DNA from: Stemphylium vesicarium | Lineage: Eukaryota > Ascomycota > Dothideomycetes > Pleosporales > Pleosporaceae | Assembly: GCA_004380135.1 (NCBI GenBank) | Contig: QXCR01000076.1 | Coordinates: 81,985 to 145,984 of the forward strand | Direction: 5' to 3' | Length of the DNA: 64,000 nt | Program-made: the position numbers and the translations under genes | Part shown: positions 48,464 to 57,640 of the stretch, in pieces | Layout: each line of letters begins with the position of its first letter | Numbering within the stretch: the stretch's first letter is position 1 | Notes under the pieces: model-generated | The model's database searches: none | What the model saw: the letters and a program-made list of their open reading frames with translations, nothing else | Told to the model about the DNA's origin: nothing

Positions 48464-49780
48464 ATGTCGACGACCACAAACGATATCAATCAGTCTGCAA
48501 GGCTGATTTCTCCGGATGGTCTGCCACTTGCCATCATCGTCATCTCATCAATCTTCTTCGCCCTTTCCCTCGTCACCGTAACATTGCGGACTTTCATTCG
48601 AATCAAAAAGGGCATACTCGGCCTGGAGGATGTGTTCATGGTTATTGGCACGGTACATCTATTTCCCAGAGTCTGTGCTTTTGGCTATGCTAACGTACCC
48701 ATGTAGATCGCGTATATTCCTACTACAGGTCTTGCAATATACGGATGTTGCGTTGGTCTCGGCAGAATGAACGAGGACCTGAATTTGTGGCAGCAGTCCG
48801 AAGCCATCAAGTATTACCTGATTTGGATTTTGGTATACGTTGTTGCACTTGCAACTGTCAAATCCTCTGTGTGCATTACGATCAGGCGAATTGCCTCGAT
48901 CAAGAAGCCTATGAGAATAACTGTCTGGGTTCTACTAGCTGTCACGTGGGCGTCCTTTCTCGTTACTTTTGCTGGGACATTAGCTTACTGCCAGCCGGTG
49001 TCTGCTTTGTGTAAGTAGGCCCTATTTGCAACCTGTAAGTTGAAAAAGGCTAATTGATACCATCAGGGACTGGCCAAGGACATTGCGCATCTGCAGAGAC
49101 CTTTCTCATCATTGCCCATACCGCAACAGTGTCAACAATCTTGACCGACATGGCCCTAGTTGTCGTGCCGGCTATCATCTTGTGGAATACGCAGATGAAA
49201 AGACAAGCGAAAATCCAAGCATTTGGGCTATTGTCATTCGCCTCGTTGTCAGTCCTCAATTCTAGACGCAGCATGGATAGTCACTGACGATACAAGGGCG
49301 TCGATTATAACCATGATACGAATCCCGTTTGTCAACAAGTTTGAGTCTCAGACCAATCTCCCATGTAAGTATCACGTTCCCCGAGATCTGAGAGACACTC
49401 GAACTGAACCGCACACAGTCTGGGTCGCTCACATTGTCCTTTGCTCGAACGTCGAGACTGGTATCGGATGCTTTGCATCCTCCCTCCCAGCACTACGCCA
49501 CTTCTTCTCACACGACCACCACGGCAGCTCCGACCCGAACAGCAAGCGTTACATGACCACAACCATCACTGCAGGCGGTCGCTCACGTCAACAAAAGGGA
49601 CGTGACAGCTACCGCAACCCAACAGAGATTGGCTTCAGCTTGACTGCTGTGCATCATGGGCGCGACAAGGACTCCTGGGAACAGATACATGACGGCGCGT
49701 CGGATAAGAGCACTGCACCGATGAACGATAAGAGGATTTATGCCGACAGGACCTACACGGTTGACAGTGAGCTAGCTTGA
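48464..49780 (+). CDS. Fungal rhodopsin-domain / PTH11-like integral membrane protein
   Basis: Predicted seven-helix membrane protein of 367 aa of the fungal 'rhodopsin domain' family that includes PTH11-like proteins. Exons are 48464-48652, 48707-49010, 49067-49247, 49297-49364 and 49419-49780; each splice keeps frame, and the third intron is only 49 nt with a CACTGAC branch site. Hydrophobic segments include LAIIVISSIFFALSLVTVTL, YYLIWILVYVVALATVKSSV, ITVWVLLAVTWASFLVTFAG and ILTDMALVVVPAIILWNTQM. The family hallmarks LVVVPAIILW and FASSLPALRHFF near the last helix are present. The roughly 90-residue C-terminal tail is cytosolic and polar, ending TVDSELA. No CFEM domain is present at the N-terminus. 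Ligand and signalling role are unknown. Confidence 0.87.
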
Positions 49781-50530
49781 CGGAAGATGCCTTCGGCTTC
49801 CAAGTGTTTGCCTATCCTTAAAACTCTCGTGGTCAAAATACCGCATCTACGAATCGCGACCACCACATCCCCAAAAAGTTCATAGTAATTATAATTGTCT
49901 TGATACCCGAGTCAAAAGTCATGCTACCTAATCAGTTCACCACACCTGTCCTGTTCTGTGCCAAAACTCTGTTACTATTTACATGGCGAGCCATACGTTC
50001 GCTAAGCCTATCAATAATGTGACGGTTTGTGAGGTGGGCACGTCACGTGTGCCACGTGCGTTGTCCTGCTCTCCTCCTTCCACTCCATGAGCACCTTCTG
50101 CTCTTGCTGGCATCAGATACGTCATGTAAACAGAGGATATATATAGCTGCTCGCGTCGTAGCTACAACAACAAAAAAAACAACAATACACTGATTACCTT
50201 TTGCTAAGCTGCTCTACATGATCATTTGCTTTACTGCATTCACCGCAACAAATAACGAGTATAATACATTATCACAAACAGAGATGCTGAAATACTGTCG
50301 TTAGATTAGAGCAAGTGAAGAAGGTAGATGTCCTTTTTTGTTACATGTGCACGAGACGATCGCTTAGTATAACAAAAGTGTCTAACTAAGGCTATATCGT
50401 GTTATCCTACGCGCCAGTGCATGGCGGAACAAGCCGCCAACACTAGTGAGTCAGGAATGTGTACTAATAGTCTGCATATATTCAAATCATGGCATTCAAT
50501 GTCTATTTTTGCTTGATAATAGAACAGCCC
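49781..50530. other. Convergent spacer with promoter-like cluster but no following ORF
   Basis: Between two converging genes. It contains two CACGTG boxes (50044-50049 and 50053-50058) and a TATATATAG stretch at 50138-50146, followed on the plus strand by an A-rich leader-like sequence (50165-50185) but only a 22-codon frame from 50218. This could be chance, a promoter for a noncoding or antisense transcript, or a relic. Confidence 0.35.
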
Positions 50531-53500
50531 TTAGGTGATACGGTCTGCTGGTTGCAAGAACATATTGATTTCCCTTACCACCACGTGAAGTGGCACACTA
50601 TACGTGCCGTCTGAGTTGACAAACCAAGCCAGTTTCCCTAGTATATGTCGCTGCTGCCACGCTTCAAGGTCGCTGATCATTCTCTTAATTGATGGCAATC
50701 TGAGCCGCCGATGTCCATGTATCACAAGCGCACCGTGAGTGCTCCTTCCACTCGAGCTTTCTGAATTATAGTAATAATCGAAGCCAACGCTGGAGTCACT
50801 GTTGGAATCGTCGCAGGGGTCGTCGCTAGGGTTGCCACTGAAATTATCACTAGGATTGCCACCGGAGTGATTGTTGGAGTCGTCGTTGGAGTCGTCGTTG
50901 GAGTCGTCGTTGGAGTCGTCGTTGGAATCGTCGTTGGAGTCATCATTGTGGTCATCATTGGAGTCGCCATTGGAGTCGTCACTAGAGCTATCTTTGGAGT
51001 CATCGTCAGATCCGCCGTTCAAGTCATCGTTCGAGTCACCATCAGTATGATTGTCTTTATTAACAGAGCTGCTAACAAACTGGTCGAGTTCATCGCTGGG
51101 CAGACGACATCGTCTTCCATGATCGTAATCGGCCATTCTCAGCTCCTCAAGTGAGCGGTTCTTATAAGGCGACTTGAAGGTGATTTTCTGATGCACGTCT
51201 CTTCCCGCTCCAACAGTGAACTCTTGGTAGGCTGAAAATGGTGTACCTCCAGTACCGAGGTTGGTATGATAACTAGAAGCGTTTTTGAGACTGGTCGATT
51301 GAAAGACGGTTGTTATTTCGCACACATCGAAGTCTTCGACCGATGATGAAGAAGTGCTTTCGCCAAGGTTGCTTGATGCATTGTCATTTGGCGGATTGGA
51401 ACTTCCAAACAGTCCGCCTACAATGTCGTTGTTTGACGAGTTGGAACATCCCCACAATCCGCCTCCATCGCCAGTTCCGAAACGGCCAAAATTTGGTTTG
51501 TTCGATGATCCAAATCTAGTCTTAGGCGATGATATGGATACTGGCTCAGGTGATGGACCGATAGTCGACGTTGTATTATTATTGTCATTGTTGCCGAACT
51601 TCGGCTTCCACGATGGACCGAACACTTGCTTTGATGATGATCTGCAAGTCGAATTGTTACTGCTATCGTTTTTTTGCTGAACAATGACTTCGGGGATGAC
51701 CCGGAAATCGAAATTTTATTGCCATCGTCGTTGCTGCCAGAGGGGTTCGTCGCGAACTTTGATGATGAACTGGCAACCGAGCTCTTGTAGCTGTTCTCAT
51801 GGTTGCTGGAAGAATTCGTCGCTGCGCTTGACGATCCGAAAACGCTGACGGTGGCGCGGCCGCTGCTTGTATCTGATCTGCTCGTATCCTGTCGAAACCC
51901 CTGAGCAACATCTGTGCTTGTGCCGCCGAGAACACTGCCGCTCTTAATCGCACTTCCAGCCCGAAGACCAACGCCCGTTGTGGTGCTGACGGTGTTTCCC
52001 ATACCCGATCTCCTGAAGAAACTGATTCCACTACCAGACGCCCGCCCAAACAGCCCAGGGGCTCCCGTTGTGCTACGATGAACAGTGGCATCACTGCTGG
52101 TACCAAATATGAAACAATTTTGGCTGTTTGGGGCTTCTTTGACTTGGCTGCTGGGACGTAGGGATGTGTTCTCAGGACTCTTTGACGGTGTTGGAGTGTC
52201 AATCTGCATATGCGGTACAGGGGTGTTTTGCCTCTCTGGTGTCGTCGGTTTACCAAAAACCTGAGCAATGGTAGGGGCCTTATTAGAGGGTAAACTTATT
52301 GGAATGAACAGACTTTTTGGGAAGTCGGACTTGCAGCAATTGCCAGTAGGTAAGGGCAAGTGTCGACCCAAAGAGCAGTGAAGTTCGGTTGCACCCTTTG
52401 TGGGCATACCTCTAGATGCTTGTGATATAGCGACTTGCAGCCTGGGCTTCAACAGCCGTGAAGACCACGTGTGCATGTTCTTGATGATGGCACGCAATGA
52501 CGTTACTCCCCATGTTAGTCGTGCCGACGTGGACCAGATACATTGCATATGCTTCGGAGTGTCAGCATTAGCCAAGATCATGGATAGGCCATTCTAACCT
52601 GTACTTGAGGTCCAGAAATCCTTGATTTGTCCTGGTATGCAAGCCAAACCTTGACAACAGGTCCAACACACGTGAACGCAATGACAGGAGGCAGTCGTAA
52701 CGAAGAACTATCGTCGAGTTTATCAAACAATTGTGTCTGAAGGTCAAGAGCTGCAGCTGCAGCATTGGCTGCTTGACAGTAACATCTTTCCACAGCACCA
52801 TCATCAGGAGCTGAAACATCCTTCTTTATTTCAACAACGGCCCAGGGGAAGCATGAGCGGTCAGAACTGCCCCATCTCGTTTTTTCAGGAAGGTCCACCG
52901 CTTTTCTGAGAGAAGTCGTTGGTGCGCAAACTACTCCCTGCTTCACGAGTTTTCCGAGTGATTGAACGGAAAGTGCTTGCGTAAACTCATCTCTTGAAAA
53001 CCCTTCCAGCACTTCTGGTATTGAAGTCTGGATCGGAAATGCATAAGTCAAATCTGGCTTAGGCTGTGTTCGGTGTGGTATCTTGGAGCGGGGTCTCACA
53101 AAATTATCGAATTCGTTCCAAGTAACATTTTCATAGCTACGACCACAAGTCAGCTCTCCACTGCTTCAAAGACTCCGATTACCGTGACTTACAGCGACCA
53201 AGCATCTAAGGTAGGGCTTCAACGATGTTAGTATGTAGCTATAGCGATAGTGTGTTCGATACCTCGCGCTAAAAAGGCGGAGAAACATACTTGAATCCAG
53301 AATGCGCACGCGCCTCATCGCTGAACAACACAAAAACCTTACACCTCCAGAAGAACGTCCATTCAGCTTCTGAGTCATCCTGTATGTCTTTTGCACGATC
53401 GGCAACGTCTTCGCAAAATTTGAGGTTGACGTGAGATGGCGATTCTAGTGAGAAACGCTCATGATATTTCACTCGTGTGAAGGCAGACTTCTCAGGATGA

Positions 53501-53739
53501 AGACACCAGCCTGGGCCGATCTGCACACTTCCATATTCGACTCGTTCTTTTCGCAGAGTCGCATCACAATCGTCCGGTAGTATCTTCTGCATGGACAAGA
53601 GTCCTTCACGCACTGCGTCGACGTGGTCTGGTAGAGCTTGAGCAGTCGATCGTATGTTCGCATCATTGGCTCGATAAACATTGGCGTCGTAGCGAATCCC
53701 ATGGCGTGCAAGATTATCTCGGCTGATGTTCCTGTCCAT
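50531..53739 (-). CDS. Fungus-specific protein: possible PD-(D/E)XK domain with FG-repeat tail, frame broken
   Basis: Exons on the minus strand: 53739-53291, a 24-nt exon 53216-53193, 53136-52599, and 52551 onward. The first 380 residues resemble a fungal family of unknown function (DUF7924-like, from memory). They contain QPKPDLTYAFPI and, 90 residues on, FPWAVVEIKKD, a spacing compatible with the Asp and Glu-x-Lys of a PD-(D/E)XK nuclease fold. VERCYCQAANAAAAALDLQ, VIAFTCVGPVVKVWLAY and MQCIWSTSARLTWGV follow. The rest is low-complexity and FG-bearing (LFGRAS, SVFGSSS, KFGNN, LFGSS), then a Ser-Asn-Asp repeat, then a more ordered end near RLPSIKRMISDLEAWQQRH. The frame from exon 4 stops at 51418. 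The downstream FG frame (51625-50531) is one base out of phase, the change falling at or near the 7-A run 51675-51669. This is either a sequence error, a true frameshift, or two separate genes. Confidence 0.65.
50866..51010. repeat. In-frame 12-bp tandem repeat (Asp-Asp-Ser-Asn)
   Basis: A 12-bp unit, gtcgtcgttgga on the plus strand, is repeated almost perfectly about six times from 50877 to 50950 and more loosely to about 51010. On the minus strand it encodes tandem DDSN tetrapeptides in the tail of the FG-bearing protein. A repeat length divisible by three allows copy-number change without frameshift. Confidence 0.9.
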
Positions 53740-54909
53740 GGTGAAACCAAGAAGTGGCGAAGAGAATGTGCTCGATACGCATGGGCGCGTTGATCGCTAT
53801 TTGTTCTCTTTCAACCCCTGCCTTGAGATTCCCTCTTACTTGGCCATCGCCGCGCGGCACAGCGAAAACCAAATCCTTCCGAATCCTTCAAATCGGTTCA
53901 GCTGATGACTAGCCAGATAGAGAGCTACACTGCACGCTGCATCGCAGTCGTTCAGGACACCTCACGTTTCGTTGAGAGGCATCGCGGCAAACTGCGCACC
54001 GTGCGCTTCTACCCCCACCACCACACAAGCGTTTCAAAAGCAAGCCATCTGGCTCAGTGCAACGTATGAGGCAGGTGATAATGATTATAACCGCTCGATT
54101 CGGGAGCAAATTGTGCCGGATTAGTGGGGTAACGCTCTTTGAGGAAGTGATGCAAAGGTTTCCAAGGTTCCAAAGTGACTGTCCTTCTCCTCTGCGTACG
54201 TTCCTAGGAAGGCAGAATCGAACATCAACCTCGTAAGTCGCGCACGGAGTGAAATGACGGGATCATTGCATTTTCTCCCCGAGTACGATCCGCCAAGGCT
54301 GGGATGATCTGGAGATAGGTGGGCGTAAGATCTGGCGCTTCACTGCTCGTGTTTTCACGGCTGTAAGAACCGGTCGGGCCAACGCGGGACGTCAGATGGA
54401 GGCCGCCCACTCATGCAGCAGGGATCGGTGTAAGAGGCTGAGTATCGAGAAGCGTTACTTCCACAAATTCGACTCTTTCTAGTAGCTGCACTTTGAGCTG
54501 TCGCACATACAGTGTCCTGTGTGCATTTCGTGTTCTTCTGCTTATGCGACTATTAGAAAGTTCCTTAATTAACCTGTTTGTGTCACGGGGTCGGCAGGCA
54601 GGAAAGATAGGTGCACGTGATCGGTGTATTCACTACGTATCGCTGACAGTACAGGGTCAGGCTAAGACAAGGACGTAGCTCAAGGAGCGTACGACGGGGC
54701 GTGTTCGCGCAGGAATTTTAGTGATCGCGCAGCTGCTCGCTTAGCAGCTTGGCGCGCTCTCATTAGCTATCTGAGCCAGCGCCGTGACAGTTTGCTCTAA
54801 CGTAGGTGCAGTGTTCGCCGGACACTCTGCCAAGACCCCACCAAAACCACCCCCATTTTTTATACGGGGTTCGGCGATACTTCTCTATTCCTGGTCCGTA
54901 CTAAGGCAG
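53740..54909. other. Intergenic region up to the AT-rich boundary
   Basis: About 1.2 kb of ordinary composition holding the promoter of the FG-bearing gene. No gene is supported. An imperfect hairpin (agctgct...agcagct) lies at 54731-54749. A GC-rich stretch at about 54813-54880 with cagtgttcgccgg at its left and ggggttcggcgatact at its right may be a degraded transposon end. Composition falls sharply from about 54.9 kb. Confidence 0.45.
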
Positions 54910-55228
54910 GCGAGGTATTATATAGCGGTAGGCCCGTAGAGTTATCTAGCGACTAAATAAAATAGTAGGTATTTAAGTAAAAATAATTAAATTCTATATA
55001 AGTAATAGAATAACTAAGTAGTAATCTAAGTTAAAGATATAGCTATAAGAGTGTAAGGGGCTAGCTCTAGGAGCACTCAAGGGGTAGATAGCCGATAGCA
55101 AGGCTAGGTATATAGTAGTTGTATTTAATAAGAAGCTATTAGTCTAAGGTAATCTAAGCGTCTATTAAATATATTTACTAAGATTTTATTAAGAAGCTCT
55201 ATTAAAGAGCGTTTAGCCTATTATAATA
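54910..55228 (-). repeat. Putative LTR of Gypsy copy A
   Basis: Shares long blocks with the reverse complement of 57295-57640, for example the stretch tatttaataagaagctatta. Its right edge, attata, fits a RIP-changed form of the tgtaat start seen in copy B. The left edge is approximate. Confidence 0.5.
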
Positions 55229-55794
55229 TTCTCTCTTTTTAGAGATCTATCTATTTTTCTTCTAAAACTTATCTAAAAGGAGTTCTTTAGTATTATAGTA
55301 TACTATTATATAAAATAGTTAATAGTTTAAAGCTTTTATATTCTTAAGTAACTAGACTAGCTTAAATAATATTTAGTAGTATCTTCTTTCTTTAATCTTA
55401 TATTTATATTTAACTCTTCTTTTAATATAGCATTTCTATTCTACTATAATATCTTTTACTATCTATTTATTCTCTCTTACTACTTATAGCGCTAGTAGCT
55501 AGAAATTATCTACTTTTTAACTTAGTAATAAGTCTAAACTTATAAGCTTAATTTAATTAATATAGAATACTAAATAGAAATTTAGAAGTATTTTTAGCTT
55601 AATTAAGTAGCTATTAATTATCTTTACTACTATATATTTAGTATTTTTTTAGTTTAGCTTTTTTAATATCTACTTAGTACTATACTATTAGTTTAAGTAT
55701 AGCTAAACTTTATTACTTATTTAGTATTATTAAGCCTCTTATTATAATTTATTTATTTATTATTTTTACTTTTACTATATACTTACTATATTTA

Positions 55795-56370
55795 TCTAAG
55801 CTAATTTAAAGATACTTTAGAATTTTAAAATAATTTACTTTACTTTCTTATTATTTAAGTAGTTATTAGGCATATCTAAGAGAAGCGCTTATTCTTCTAG
55901 TATCTATAACTATAATAAATTAATATTATAATTATATTTTAAAAAGAAAAGTAATATACCTATTAATATTATATTCTTACTATTAATCGCGATTTAAGTT
56001 ATTAGATAGAGCGTAGCTTAGTCTATCTAAGCTTAGTTTATAAAAGATTAGATATAGACTTCTTAGACACTATTTATTCTCTCTATAGCGCTATTTATTT
56101 AGAAGTAGTATACTATTAATAGCCTCTTATTAATCTTTAGAATTTAGTAAAGTTATTCTTATAACTTATTAATAAATTAGTTCTCTTAGTCTAATATAAT
56201 TATATTAGATAGTTAGTAATATATAACTACTCTTTTAATAAACTTCTAAACTACTATATTTATTATTATATTTAATAAGAGAAAAAAAATTACTCTTTTA
56301 TTTAGCTAGTCTATTATTACTATAAGGTATATTATACTTTTACTCTTAAGTAATCTCTCTATAAATCTTA
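55795..56370. repeat. Inverted copy of 63405-63995
   Basis: Reading the minus strand of 63405-63995 gives almost the same sequence as this stretch, differing at scattered, mostly C/T or G/A positions plus a few others. Shared landmarks include taatcgcgatttaagttatt and gagaagcgcttattcttcta. Confidence 0.9.
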
Positions 56371-56439
56371 TCCATCTCTTAGATACGCCTTTTTATAACA
56401 TAGTTATAATAGTAATTTATCTCTTTACTACCTACTATC

Positions 56440-56695
56440 TCTATCTTAGTGGGAGAGTTATCTGTAGTAGGATAGCATATTATGTGACTTACGCGCTCTA
56501 CGGTAATTATTAAGCTTTGGCTTGTGCGACTATTGGTGCCAACATCGCATCCTTCGATTGGGAGAGGCCTTTGCTTGTTACTTATAACAAGTATAAAGTA
56601 AAAACTATTACTTAAAACGTAAAGCACCACCGAGACGGCCACACCATCGAGCCGGTCACTTTTCCTTGGCATTACTCTTTCTCTAATAATTCTAT
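56440..56695. other. Island of normal composition inside the AT-rich block
   Basis: About 250 bp with markedly more G and C than its surroundings, for example ggtgccaacatcgcatcctt and the stretch around 56625-56670. An open frame of 97 codons runs through it on the minus strand, but it has no recognisable domain. It may be part of a different inserted element or an LTR that escaped RIP. Confidence 0.5.
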
Positions 56696-56699
56696 TAAA

Positions 56700-57294
56700 T
56701 CGAAATATATTAATAAAATAAATAGTAAAGATAAAAGCTTATAGTTAGACCTTTCTTATAAGCTATAAACTACCTAAATAGGCCTAGTATAACTTGAGTA
56801 ATAGATTAAAAAAGATAGAGATCTCGCTTTAGCTTTAATCCCTATATTAAGTACTTACTAGAGCTAAATACTTCTAAAACCTATTCTGTATATTAAATAT
56901 ATAGTACTATTATATTAATTTAGATATTAAAGCTATTACTAGTTTTAAATTTTAAGATAGTAAGAGAAGAAGTTTCTTAAACCTAAATTAGATTTTCTAG
57001 TATAATAGCTTCTATAATATATATATAAAGATTCTGAAGGTAGATCTATCATAGTAATAGTATATAATAACTATATAGATAGATTTTAAAGCTAATTCTC
57101 TATCTAGAATTTTTTTTATATCTATAGAATCTTTTTTAAAAAAGAACTATTATTAAAGTATTTAACCAAGTATGTACTTGAATATAGTTACTAAAGTACT
57201 AAGAAGTAACCTCTATATATACTTTTAAGTTTTAGTTTAATTTATTACTAAGATTAAGATAACCTAAGCTTTATAAATAGCTAAAGATCCTATT
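56700..57294. other. AT-rich decayed sequence between the two Gypsy copies
   Basis: About 600 bp of TA-dominated DNA with stops in all frames and no recognised element boundary. Probably further RIP-decayed repeat. Confidence 0.4.
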
Positions 57295-57640
57295 TGTAAT
57301 GGGCTGAACGCCCTTTAGTAGAGCTCCTTGATGGAATTTCGGTAGACGCGTCTAATAGACGCTTAGATCACCTTAGACTGATATTTATCTAATAGGTAGA
57401 TAAATATTAGCGTAGATAGACTAATAGCCTCTTATTAAATATAATTACTATATACTTAGTCTTACTATTAGCTATCTATTTCTTAAGAATTTCTAGAGCT
57501 AGCCTCTTAGATTTTATATTTAATTCTAATTAATAGAGCCTCCCTATAAAGCTTTATTAATATATTACGCGTTAAGCTTCTTAATTACTATTTTATCACA
57601 TGCGTATAGATTAACCTACTATATAGAATTAGTATTATTT
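57295..57640 (+). repeat. Putative 5' LTR of Gypsy copy B
   Basis: Begins with tgtaatgggctgaacgccct, less decayed than its surroundings, and is the inverted counterpart of the LTR-like segment at the left end of copy A. The right edge is approximate. Gag-like sequence follows downstream on the plus strand. Confidence 0.5.

Larger units (their letters stand above)
54910..56370 (-). mobile_element. RIP-mutated Ty3/Gypsy fragment, minus orientation (copy A)
   Basis: Very AT-rich DNA with no long open frame. The left end (about 54.91-55.23 kb) matches, as a reverse complement, the LTR-like segment at 57.3-57.6 kb. The segment 55.79-56.37 kb is a near-exact reverse complement of 63.40-63.99 kb, which lies downstream of reverse transcriptase and RNase H in copy B and so probably corresponds to integrase. 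Order and orientation fit the 3' part of one element read on the minus strand. Coding capacity is destroyed by stop codons. Confidence 0.7.

Noticed and set aside
49248..49296. Frameshift in the rhodopsin-like gene
   Set aside because: A 49-nt intron with proper GT/AG ends and a CACTGAC branch site restores the expected helix sequence, so no mutation is needed.
51418..51680. Reading the frame after the 7-A run as the true C-terminus of the FG-bearing protein
   Set aside because: The composition changes abruptly to His/Arg-rich residues unlike the tail, while the adjacent frame continues the FG and Ser/Asn pattern.
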